Part shown: positions 1 to 8,020 of the stretch, piece after piece
Layout of the letters: the number at the start of each line of letters is the position of its first letter
How positions within the stretch are numbered: the stretch's first letter is position 1
DNA from: Nocardia fluminea
Lineage (GTDB): Bacteria; Actinomycetota; Actinomycetes; Mycobacteriales; Mycobacteriaceae
Assembly (NCBI RefSeq): GCF_002846365.1
Contig: NZ_PJMW01000002.1
Coordinates: forward strand, 5,704,001-5,768,000
Reading direction: 5' to 3'
Length of the DNA stretch: 64,000 bases
The notes under the pieces: model-generated
Database searches by the model: none
The model's input: the letters and a program-made list of their open reading frames with translations, nothing else
Told to the model about the DNA's origin: nothing
Made by a program: the position numbers and the translations under genes

Positions 1-1557
1 GATCGGCCCATCGACATCGTCTTGCTGATCGACGCGGCCAAGGACGCGGTGTCGCTGACCAATCTGCCGCTGGGCGAACGACTCGCGCGCGCCGCGTGCG
101 AGCGTGGCGGTGGGTTACGCGCGGCCGAACTGCTCTCCCGCGCGCTGCTGTGGCAGGGCAGACCGCAGCACGCCGACGAGATCCTGGCCCAGTTCGATCC
201 CGACCACCTCGACCCGCTGCAACTGGTGCAGTGGGGTGTGGTGCGGGCCAGCTTGCGGTTCTGGTCGCTGGGCGATGTCGATCATGCCCGCGAGCTGGTC
301 GAGATGCTGCGCGAGCGCGTCGAGCATCCCGCGCTGCGTCTGACAGTGGACGCCGCGGCGGCGGCGATGGTCGTGCACGAAAACCGCCTCGCCGAGGGAA
401 TCGAGGCCGCCGAACGGGTGATCGCCGACCCGAACTCACCCCGCCAGGCCGTCGATTTCGCGGCGTTCGCCTTGGGTTTGGCGATGCCGGTGGCCGGTCG
501 CGGCGCCGACTTCGCACCGATCGCGGCGCGCAGCCGGGCGCAGCAGAAGTCCACCGACGGGATCATCCGGGTGATGGTCCGCTACGGCGACGTCCTCGCC
601 CTGACCACCATCGGCGACCTCGATCTCGCCGAACGGCGCGCGACCGAATACCGCGAGTTCTCCTCGGCGGGCCAGTTCGTCGGCTGGGCGATCGCGCGCA
701 TCGCCGACGGGGTCGTCGCCACCTATCGCGGGCGGTTCCGTGAGGCGATCGCCGCCTTCGAACAGGCGCTGGCGGCGCTCAACGCCGAAACCTCGTTGCC
801 GTGGAAGCTGCCCGCTCGGCTGCTGCTCGCCCGCGCCTACGCGGCGCTGGGTGAGGTCGATCAGGCCGCGCGGGTACTCGGTGACGCCGAGGAGCACAGC
901 GGGCCCCACATGGCCCTGCACGAACCGCAACGTTTGATCGCGCGGGCCTGGCTGGCCGCTGCCGAGCACAGCGCGCACTCGGCGGTGGAGCTTGCCCGCA
1001 AGGCCGCCGACCTGGCGCACAGCGCCGGTCAATACGCGATGGAGGCCGAAGCGCTGCATCACGCCACCCGGTTCGGTGACCGCACCCTCGCCACCCGGAT
1101 CGCGACGGTCGCCGGCCGGGTCCAGGGCCCGGTAGCGGCGATCTACGCCCGCCACGCCGCGGCCGTCGCCGCTGCCGATCCCTGCGCGCTGGCGGCGGTC
1201 AGCGGCGAGTTCGAGTCCGCGGGGTTGCTGCTGTCCGCCGCCGACGCCGAGGCGCAGACGGTGCCGATCTACGACCACGCGGGACAACGCAGGCCCAGCG
1301 CCCAGGCAGCCGCCCGCACGATGGCCCTGGCCGCCCGCTGCGACGGCGCGGGCACCCCCGCCATCACCGCGGCGGCCCGCCCGCTGCCGATCACCGAACG
1401 CGAACGCGAGATCGCCGCCCTCATCGGCCGGGGCCTGTCCAACCGCGCGATCGCCGAACGCCTCTGCGTCTCGGTGCGCACGGTCGAGGGCCACATCTAC
1501 CGAGCCTGCATCAAGCTCGACGCCACCGACCGCGACCAGCTCGCCGAACTCATCTGA
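1..1557 (+). CDS. LuxR-family transcriptional regulator, C-terminal part (5' end outside window)
   Basis: The frame is open from the first base, so the true start lies upstream; 518 codons are visible. Most of the visible protein is Ala/Leu/Glu-rich helical sequence of TPR-like repeat character. The last 55 or so residues are a LuxR/GerE helix-turn-helix, with LPITEREREIAALI, then GLSNRAIAERL and VSVRTVEGHI. A long helical-repeat region before a C-terminal GerE domain suggests a large MalT/LAL-type regulator whose ATPase domain would lie before the window. That part is not seen, so the LAL call is inference. It ends 30 bp from a convergent small gene. Target and ligand unknown. Confidence 0.85.
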   Translation, partial: DRPIDIVLLIDAAKDAVSLTNLPLGERLARAACERGGGLRAAELLSRALLWQGRPQHADEILAQFDPDHLDPLQLVQWGVVRASLRFWSLGDVDHARELVEMLRERVEHPALRLTVDAAAAAMVVHENRLAEGIEAAERVIADPNSPRQAVDFAAFALGLAMPVAGRGADFAPIAARSRAQQKSTDGIIRVMVRYGDVLALTTIGDLDLAERRATEYREFSSAGQFVGWAIARIADGVVATYRGRFREAIAAFEQALAALNAETSLPWKLPARLLLARAYAALGEVDQAARVLGDAEEHSGPHMALHEPQRLIARAWLAAAEHSAHSAVELARKAADLAHSAGQYAMEAEALHHATRFGDRTLATRIATVAGRVQGPVAAIYARHAAAVAAADPCALAAVSGEFESAGLLLSAADAEAQTVPIYDHAGQRRPSAQAAARTMALAARCDGAGTPAITAAARPLPITEREREIAALIGRGLSNRAIAERLCVSVRTVEGHIYRACIKLDATDRDQLAELI

Positions 1558-1587
1558 GGTCCAGCCGCGTACCGGTCGCGCGTCAGC

Positions 1588-1875
1588 TCATGGGCTCGGT
1601 TCCGGCAACTGGCATTCGGACACCTTCGGATTCATGCCGAGGTAATTCAGCGGGCCCGCGAGCACCGTGAGACCGATCGTGCCCAGATCGCCGCAATTCG
1701 CCGGGGTGTTCGTGAAATAGTCCCGCTGCATCGCCGCGGCCAGCCCGGCCCCGAACCAGACCAGCATCAGCACCGACAGCAGAAATTTCGCGGTTTGGTG
1801 GGCCGGACTGGCCCGGATTTCCCGCACTTCGCGAATCTCTCGGTCACGTCGATTCCGTCGACCGCGCATCGTCAT
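1588..1875 (-). CDS. Small membrane protein, unknown function
   Basis: A 95-aa protein. An Arg/Glu-rich N-terminus (about residues 1-25) is followed by one clear membrane helix (FLLSVLMLVWFGAGLAAAM) and a second, weaker hydrophobic stretch (GLTVLAGPLNYLGM). Two cysteines lie in the last 35 residues. I chose the ATG at 1875 because GGGAAGGG sits a few bases upstream. The frame is open further, to a TTG at 1974, which would add another hydrophobic segment but has no good ribosome site. It converges with the LuxR gene and lies downstream of the sigma factor gene on the same strand, about 140 bp away. I do not recognise the family. Confidence 0.5.
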   Translation of the reverse strand: MTMRGRRNRRDREIREVREIRASPAHQTAKFLLSVLMLVWFGAGLAAAMQRDYFTNTPANCGDLGTIGLTVLAGPLNYLGMNPKVSECQLPEPSP

Positions 1876-2013
1876 CGGACCCTTCCCGCCGGCGAGCACC
1901 ACACTGACACACCATGTGAACAGCGCCGACCCGGTGGACGCCGCCACGACACGCGCGAGATTCTGTTTTATCAACTGTGCAGCCCGGTGGCCGCAGAGTC
2001 AATGGGGCGAGTA

Positions 2014-2811
2014 TCAGGCGACGGGGACCGGTAGCTCGTCGGTGGCCTCGGCGCGCAGGTCACCCAGCAGTCTGGTGAGCTTGCGGGAGACGCTCATCTG
2101 GGAGACGCCGAGCCGTTCGGCGATCTCACCCTGGGAGAGCGTGTCGTAGAACCGCCAGATCAGCAATTGCCGGTCTTCGGCCGGCAAACGAGCCAGCAAG
2201 GGCGCGACGGTGATCGTGTCTTCGGTGAGCCGATAGCTCGGGTCTTCCGCGCCGAAGCTCTCGGCGACGGTCATCCCGGGTTCGCCGTCGTTGTCGCGCG
2301 CGGGAGTGTCGAGGCTGCGGGTCTGGAACGCGTTGGCCGCGACCAGGGTTCGCGCGATGTCGGTGACCGGAACATCGAGTTCGGCGGCGAGTTCGTGGGC
2401 GGTGGGGGAGCGCTGGAGCCGACGGCTCAAGTCGTCGGTGGCCGCTCTGACCTTGCCCTGCAACTCCTTCTCGCGACGGGGCACATGGAGCGGCCAGAGG
2501 TGATCGCGGAAGTGGCGGCGCACCTCACCCATGATGGTGGGCACGGCGAAGCCGAGGAAGGGTGATCCGGTGGTCACGTCGTAGCGGTCGACCGCCATGA
2601 CCATGCCGAGCCGCGCGGTCTGGAGCAGGTCGTCGAAGATCTCGCCGCGGCCCGCGTACTTGCGCGCGATGTGCTCGGCGAGCGGCAGGCAGATCTCGAT
2701 GATCTCCTCGCGCAGGGCGTCGTGTTCGGGGCTGCGGGGATCGGTCAGCGACAGGTGCGCGAACAGGGGTTCGGCGTGTTCGTAGGTCCTGAGGTCGGGG
2801 GTACGGGACAT
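2014..2811 (-). CDS. sigF: RNA polymerase sigma factor, SigF/SigB family
   Basis: A 265-aa group 3 sigma factor of the stress/stationary SigF-SigB-SigFGI type. Region 2 is visible around residues 35-110 (LAEHIARKYAGRGEIFDDLLQ, then LGMVMAVDRYD and FLGFAVPTIMGEVRRHFRD). Region 3 follows (SPTAHELAAELDVPVTDI). Region 4 is at the C-terminus (LPAEDRQLLIWRFY, SQGEIAERLGVSQMSVSRKL). Mycobacterial sigF usually follows its anti-sigma gene usfX. Here no anti-sigma kinase is adjacent; only a 63-aa membrane protein lies upstream (48-bp gap), probably in the same transcript. It may therefore be one of several SigF paralogues common in Nocardia. A SigF-type promoter occurs elsewhere in the window, near 34140. 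Confidence 0.88.
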   Translation of the reverse strand: MSRTPDLRTYEHAEPLFAHLSLTDPRSPEHDALREEIIEICLPLAEHIARKYAGRGEIFDDLLQTARLGMVMAVDRYDVTTGSPFLGFAVPTIMGEVRRHFRDHLWPLHVPRREKELQGKVRAATDDLSRRLQRSPTAHELAAELDVPVTDIARTLVAANAFQTRSLDTPARDNDGEPGMTVAESFGAEDPSYRLTEDTITVAPLLARLPAEDRQLLIWRFYDTLSQGEIAERLGVSQMSVSRKLTRLLGDLRAEATDELPVPVA

Positions 2812-2860
2812 GGGGATCAGCTCCTGGCCTTGGTGTGCGCTGCGGTTCGGCAGGAGTGAG

Positions 2861-3052
2861 CTACAGGGCGAGCATTCTGGAGGTCGTCATCATTCCCGCG
2901 CCCAGGACGACGGCGCCGAAGACCGCAGCGGGTAGCGATCCGGTCAGTGCGGTCAGGCCGAAAAGGAAGAACACGCAGGTGGCCAACATGATGGTGGTGC
3001 TGGTCAGATCCATGCTCGGCGTACTCGTTGTCCGATTACGTGAGTTGGTCAT
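2861..3052 (-). CDS. 63-aa two-helix membrane protein upstream of sigF
   Basis: A small protein. A Ser/Thr-rich N-terminus of about 17 residues is followed by two hydrophobic segments (TIMLATCVFFLFGLTALTG and LPAAVFGAVVLGAGMM), so it is probably an integral membrane hairpin. ATG start at 3052. It lies 49 bp upstream of the sigma factor gene on the same strand and is preceded by a long inverted repeat (3061-3102). No homologous family is recognised. Position makes it a candidate partner or target of the sigma factor, but the sequence itself does not show this. Confidence 0.55.
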   Translation of the reverse strand: MTNSRNRTTSTPSMDLTSTTIMLATCVFFLFGLTALTGSLPAAVFGAVVLGAGMMTTSRMLAL

Positions 3053-3060
3053 AGTTCAAG

Positions 3061-3102
3061 GGTTCACCGATGCGGCGGTTATTAAACCGTTATCGGTGAA
3101 CC
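3061..3102. promoter_or_regulatory. Nested inverted repeat in promoter region of the membrane protein-sigF unit
   Basis: GGTTCACCGAT (3061-3071) is repeated as its exact reverse complement ATCGGTGAACC (3092-3102) with a 20-bp spacer. The spacer contains a second short inverted repeat, CGGTT-ATTA-AACCG (3076-3089). The element begins 8 bp before the ATG of the 63-aa gene, so it probably overlaps its promoter or 5' leader. A repressor operator is more likely than a terminator, as there is no T-run. Confidence 0.5.
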
Positions 3103-3158
3103 AGGATGAACACGGCGAAATGTCGGATCGATATGTTTGAACCGGTGAAAAATGGGAA

Positions 3159-5630
3159 TCAGATATCCGCGCCGCGAATTCGCAGTTCCCGCGCGAGGTG
3201 GTCACGCTGTTCGACGACCAAGCGACGCAACGAGTTCGGAGCGCCGGCGTTCCCGTCGAGCCACCGGTCGACTCCGTCGAGCGAATCGGCGGCGGGAAAG
3301 AGCCCGACCACGATACGGCGGGCGATCTCGATGCTGCGCTGATCCCAGACCCCGCGCAACGCCGCGAAATAGTCGCTGTCGTAGCGCGCGATCAGGTCAC
3401 GACGGCCGCCGGCGCGGAATCCGTCGATGGTGGCGTCCAGATGCTCGTTGGTGAGCGTGGTGTCGCCGAGCGCCGACTCCCACGCCGCGGCTTTGACCTC
3501 CGCCAGCGGGCGGGCCGCGAGAGCGCGCAGGTGAGCCGTTCGCCCCGACGCCGTGTCGTCTCGTTCCGCTTCGGCGTCCAGCTCGGTGACTTTCGCGTCG
3601 CCGGTGGCGGCCAGCGCCGTCCACAGCGCCCAGCGCAGGTCGAGATCAAGGGCGAGGCCCTCCGGTGCCCGGCCGAACAGGATCGCCCGGATATCACCGG
3701 CCCGGCGAGCGTCGACCGTGGCGGCGGCCGCCACCGCACGGGCCCACGCCAGCTACGCGCCCGAACCAGGTACCGAGGAATGCAAGGTGGCCCAGCAGGA
3801 TTCGAGCCACTCACCGCGCCACCGATCGCGCGCCGGTTCGGGCAGATAATGGGCGATGGTGAACGACGCGTTCGCCAGGACCGCGGTGAGTAGCGCCATG
3901 TTCGTTTCGGCGGGCGCGAAGGCACGAGCCATCGACAGATAGCGTTCGGCGTCGAGCTCGCCGTCACGGGTGGCGTTCCACAGCGCCGCCCAGATCAGTC
4001 CGCGTGCCAGCGGGTCGGTGACCCGGTTCAGCGAACTCTCCACGGTGGCCAGCGAATCCACGTCGAGACGAACCTTGGCGTAGGTGAGATCGCCGTCGTT
4101 GAGCAGCCGCAGTGGGGCCGGCGCGAGGGTCACCGTCGTGCGGGCGTCGACGATGTCGAGTTCCACGCGCTCGCGAAGCACCAGGTCACCCGTGGCATCG
4201 AAGTCGTAGAGTCCGACCGCGAGCCGGTGCGGACGCGGATCGGTCTGCACGATCGCACCGTTTTCCAGGGTCAACGTGGACACTCCGGTCGTCTGCAACC
4301 AGGCCCGGGCCCAGCCCGCCAGATCACGGCCGGAATCCGCCGACAGCTCGGTCAGCAGGTCGTCGAGAGTCGTGTTGCCGAAGGCATGTGTCCGGAAGTA
4401 TCGGCGCACACCCGAGAAGAACTCCTCCCGGCCGACATAGGCCACCAGCTGTTTGAGCACGCTGGCGCCCTTGGCGTAGGTGATGCCGTCGAAATTGAGT
4501 TTGGCGGCCTCGAGGTCGGTGATGTCGGCGACGATGGGGTGCGTGGTCGGCAGCTGGTCCTGCAGATACGCCCAGGCCTTGCGGCGGTTCGCGAACGCCA
4601 CCCAGGCGTCGGTCCACTCGGTGGCCTCCGAACTCGCGAGCGCGCCCATGTAGTCGGCGAAGGATTCCTTGAGCCACAGGTCGTCCCACCACACCATCGT
4701 GACCAGATCGCCGAACCACATGTGCGCCATCTCGTGCAGGATCGTGTTGGCCCTGCCCTCGTACTGCGCGGCGGTGGCCGCACCACGGAACACGTACGCC
4801 TCGGTGAACGTGACCAGGCCGGGGTTCTCCATCGCACCGAGGTTGTATTCGGGTACGAACACCTGGTCGTACTTGCCCCACGGGTACGGGTAGTCGAAGT
4901 GTTCGGCGAAGAAGTCCAGTCCCTGCTTCGTCACCTCGAAGACGGTGTCCGCGTCGAGGTAGCGGGCCAGCGAAGCGCGGCAGTAGATCCCGAGGGGGAT
5001 GGTGAGCGCGCCTCGCGCCCAAGACGATTCGACGCGATGGTACGGACCGGCCGCGATCGCGGTGATGTAGGTCGAGATCGGCAGGGTGGCCGAGAACGCG
5101 ACGTTCTGGAGCACGCCGTTGTCCTGGATGGCGGCGAACGGCCGATTCGACATCACCTGCCACCCGGACGGCGCGGTCACGGCGAAGGTGAACGGCGCCT
5201 TCATATCCGGCTGTTCGAAACAGGCGAAGACCCGCCGCGCGTCCGCGGGCTCGTACTGGGTGTAGAGGTAGGTCTGGTCGTCGACCGGGTCGAGGAACCG
5301 GTGCAGCCCCTCACCCGAGCGGCTGTAGGCGCCGGTGCCACGCACGACAACGATGTTCGTCTCCGCCAGGCCGGTCAGAACGAGCCGGGCCCCGTCGTAC
5401 TCGATGGCGACCTCGGTGCCGTTGACGGTCACCGATTCCACCGACAGCGCGATGAAGTCGAGCCACGTCTGCTCGACAGTGGCGTCGAACTCGACAGTGG
5501 TGGTCGTCGTGAACCCGTCCCGGGTCTGATCCGGCGCCGCCGACAAGTCGAGTTCGACGCGGTAGGCGCGGACGGTGACCGCCGCCGATCGCGCGGCGGT
5601 CTCGGAGCGGCTCAGATTCGCGGTAGGCAC
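3159..5630 (-). pseudogene. pepN: Aminopeptidase N (M1 family), interrupted by an in-frame amber codon
   Basis: The full frame (GTG at 5630 to stop at 3159) would encode about 823 residues, close to actinobacterial PepN (about 850). The M1 catalytic features are intact: GAMENPGL, then the zinc site HEMAHMWFGD with a downstream E in LKESFADYMG. At codon 626 a TAG (3753-3755) interrupts an otherwise continuous reading frame. The residues on both sides (SVPGSGA before, LAWARAVAAAATVD after) read straight through, and the rest matches the expected ERAP1-like C-terminal domain (IARRIVVGLFP, LRRLVVEQRDHLARELR). A single CAG-to-TAG change is the simplest explanation. The product would be a 625-aa protein with a complete active site but about half of its C-terminal domain missing. 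It is third in an operon behind glmS (41-bp gap). A sequencing error cannot be excluded. Confidence 0.85.
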
Positions 5631-5671
5631 GCCTCGATCCTGCCAGCCGTCCCGGGCCCGCGCGCCGACTA

Positions 5672-7504
5672 CTACTCGACGGTGACGCTTTTCGCGAGAT
5701 TGCGCGGCTTGTCGACGTCGCGGCCGAGAGCGATGGCCGTGTGGTAGGCGAGCAGCTGCAGGGGAATCGTCAGCAGCATGGGGTCCAGTTCCGGTGCGAC
5801 GCGCGGGACCCGGATCACTTCGTCGGCGGCGTCGGCCGGCAGGTCCGCGTTCGTGACGGCGATGACGGGTCCGCCGCGGGCCTTGATCTGTTCGATGGTG
5901 CTGAGGTTCTTGGCCAGCAGTTCGTCGTCGGGGACGATCACCACACTCGGCATCTCCTGGTCGATCAGCGCCAGCGGGCCGTGTTTGAGCTCGGAGGCCT
6001 GGTAGGCCTCGGCGTGCACATAGGAGACCTCCTTGAGCTTCTGCGCGCCTTCGCGGGCCACCGGCCACGCCCGCACCCGGCCGATGAAGAACATGCTGCG
6101 GGCCTTGGCATAGCGATGGGCGATCTCGGAGATGGCGTCTTCGTCGGTGAGGACCTGGTCGATGGCGCCGGGCAGGGCACGCAGGCCGTCGACGATGCGA
6201 TGGCCGTCGGCCGCGGACAGGTCGCGTACCCGGCCGAGCAGAAGTCCCAGCATCGTGAACGACACCGTCATATTGGTCAGTGCCTTGGTGGAGGCGACGG
6301 AGATCTCCGGGCCCGCGTGCAGGAACACCCCGGCCCCGCACTGGCGGGCGATCGCGCTGCCCACCGCGTTGACCGCGCCGATGACCCGTCCGCCCTTGCG
6401 CTGCAGCTCCTGCACCGCGGCGAGGGTATCGAGCGTTTCGCCGGACTGGCTGATCGCGACATAGAGCGCGTCGGGGTCGACGACCGGATTGCGGTAGCGG
6501 AACTCCGAGGCCGGTTCCGCGGTGGCCGGGATGCGCGCCAGTTCCTCGATCAGCTGGGCGCCGAGCTGGCCCGCGTAGTAGGCCGAACCGCACCCGAGGA
6601 AGACGACCTTGCTGATGCTGCGCAGTTCGCGCGCGTCCATGTTCAACCCACCGAGGTGGGCGGTGGCGAAGCGGTCGTCGAGGCGGCCACGCAGCGCTCG
6701 GCGCACCGCCTCGCCCTGTTCGGCGATCTCCTTGCGCATGAAGTCGGGGAATCCGCCGAGTGCGTAGTCCTCGGCGACCATGTCGATGGTGGTCGGGATC
6801 TTGTCGGTCTGCTCGGACTCGACTCCCAGTGTGCTGGTGCGGAATTCGCTGTCGCGGATGGTCGCGAGCTCACCGTCGTCGAGGAACACCACCCGCTGGG
6901 TGTGGTGGACCAGGGCCGCGACATCGGAGGCCACGAACATCTCGCCGTCGCCGACACCGAGCACGATGGGACTGCCGTTGCGGGCCACCACCAGCTCGGC
7001 CGGACGGCGCGCGTCGAGCACCAGCAGACCGTAGGTGCCGCGGACCCGGTGCAGTGCGGTGCGAACGGCGTCTTCGAGGGATTCCGATCCGTCGAGCTCG
7101 CGCGCCACCAGGTGGGCGATCACCTCGGTGTCGGTGTCGGAGACGAGATCGATGCCCAGTGCGGTCAGCTCGGCGCGCAGCTGCTCGGCGTTCTCGACGA
7201 TGCCGTTGTGTACCACGGCGATACGGCCGCTGACATCGGTATGCGGGTGGGCGTTGGCGTCGCTGGGCTCGCCGTGGGTGGCCCAGCGGGTGTGCGCGAT
7301 GCCGGCGGTGCCGCGCAGGGTGGTGGTATCGGCCTTGTCACGCAGGTCCTGCACGCGCCCCTGGGTTTTGCACACCCGCGCCTTCCCGCGATGCGGCAGC
7401 GCCAATCCGGCCGAGTCGTAGCCGCGATATTCGAGCCGGTGCAGCCCCTCCAGCAGTACGGGAACAGCTTGCCGGTGACCGATGTATCCGACGATTCCAC
7501 ACAT
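5672..7504 (-). CDS. glmS: Glutamine-fructose-6-phosphate aminotransferase (isomerizing)
   Basis: A 610-aa protein of the normal family length. It begins MCGIVGYIGH, so Cys2, the catalytic nucleophile of the N-terminal class-II glutamine amidotransferase domain, is present. THGEPSDANAHPH and VVHNGIVEN follow. Two SIS isomerase domains fill the C-terminal half (FLGCGSAYYAG, SQSGETLDTLAA; then the ELKHGPLALI region), ending LAKSVTVE. It makes glucosamine-6-phosphate for peptidoglycan and cell-wall amino sugars in the cytoplasm. It lies 15 bp downstream of the 93-aa gene and 41 bp upstream of pepN, in one apparent operon. No glmS ribozyme is evident in the 15-bp gap, as expected for actinobacteria. 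Confidence 0.97.
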   Translation of the reverse strand: MCGIVGYIGHRQAVPVLLEGLHRLEYRGYDSAGLALPHRGKARVCKTQGRVQDLRDKADTTTLRGTAGIAHTRWATHGEPSDANAHPHTDVSGRIAVVHNGIVENAEQLRAELTALGIDLVSDTDTEVIAHLVARELDGSESLEDAVRTALHRVRGTYGLLVLDARRPAELVVARNGSPIVLGVGDGEMFVASDVAALVHHTQRVVFLDDGELATIRDSEFRTSTLGVESEQTDKIPTTIDMVAEDYALGGFPDFMRKEIAEQGEAVRRALRGRLDDRFATAHLGGLNMDARELRSISKVVFLGCGSAYYAGQLGAQLIEELARIPATAEPASEFRYRNPVVDPDALYVAISQSGETLDTLAAVQELQRKGGRVIGAVNAVGSAIARQCGAGVFLHAGPEISVASTKALTNMTVSFTMLGLLLGRVRDLSAADGHRIVDGLRALPGAIDQVLTDEDAISEIAHRYAKARSMFFIGRVRAWPVAREGAQKLKEVSYVHAEAYQASELKHGPLALIDQEMPSVVIVPDDELLAKNLSTIEQIKARGGPVIAVTNADLPADAADEVIRVPRVAPELDPMLLTIPLQLLAYHTAIALGRDVDKPRNLAKSVTVE

Positions 7505-7519
7505 GGCGTGATGAACCCC

Positions 7520-7801
7520 TTACCCGTAGACGATGCGACGAAGTTGCCGTTCCGTGAACGACGGAGCCGCGACCGGGCGCTCGCCGAGTTCGATGTCGAG
7601 GCGTCGCCAGATCTCGGCGTTGCGCATCTCCCGAGCCTGCAGCTCGGCGTGCCTGCGCCGGACGAACTGCTCGGCTGTCTCGTCGAAGTAGCCGACGATG
7701 TCGGCCACGACCCGGGCGGCCACGCGTTCGGGTAGGCCGGTGGAGGCCACTACGTAGCGGACCAGCTCGGTGGGTACCCCGTCGTTCACTCGCACGATCA
7801 T
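7520..7801 (-). CDS. Conserved hypothetical protein (93 aa), first gene of glmS operon
   Basis: A 93-residue soluble protein. A hydrophobic N-terminal half (LVRYVVASTGL, ARVVADIVGYF) is followed by a charged helix (ETAEQFVRRRHAELQ) and a C-terminal FTERQLRRIVYG. The ATG at 7801 gives MIVRVND; an alternative ATG at 7828 would add nine residues and sits 2 bp from a perfect 18-bp palindrome. I recall similar short proteins in related genera but know no function. It is 15 bp upstream of glmS, so it is probably co-transcribed. Confidence 0.6.
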   Translation of the reverse strand: MIVRVNDGVPTELVRYVVASTGLPERVAARVVADIVGYFDETAEQFVRRRHAELQAREMRNAEIWRRLDIELGERPVAAPSFTERQLRRIVYG

Positions 7802-7830
7802 GCCCGCACCGACCGGGTTCGCCAACATCC

Positions 7831-7848
7831 CTGCCCGAATTCGGGCAG
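7831..7848. promoter_or_regulatory. Perfect 18-bp palindrome upstream of glmS operon
   Basis: CTGCCCGAATTCGGGCAG is self-complementary over all 18 bases. It lies 30 bp upstream of the chosen start of the 93-aa gene and 3 bp upstream of the alternative ATG, so it would cover the promoter or transcription start of the operon. A dimeric repressor site is the simplest reading; the binding protein is unknown. Confidence 0.5.
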
Positions 7849-8020
7849 ATTGTGTCCTGACAGGGCCTAGCTGGGACGTGTCGTGAGTGTCGTCGGCGCG
7901 GCCGGGACGCGGGAAGTCCACGCCGTTATCGCCTTGTGAGGTGTGAGCCGCGACTTGCGAACAATTTGCTGGAAGGCTGTGAAGGGGCACGGCAGACTGC
8001 GCATCCGAGTGGAGGTTGTG

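Noticed and set aside
5631..6593. Upstream extension of the pepN frame into glmS
   Set aside because: The extension is Arg/Pro-rich shadow sequence inside glmS; the M1 N-terminus starts at the GTG at 5630.
7505..7519. glmS ribozyme or riboswitch before glmS
   Set aside because: Only 15 bp separate the two genes, and this ribozyme belongs to Firmicutes-type glmS.
5741..7735. A 664-codon open frame on the plus strand opposite glmS
   Set aside because: It is antisense to a clear glmS and has the His/Asp/Gly-rich composition of GC-rich shadow frames; no family features.
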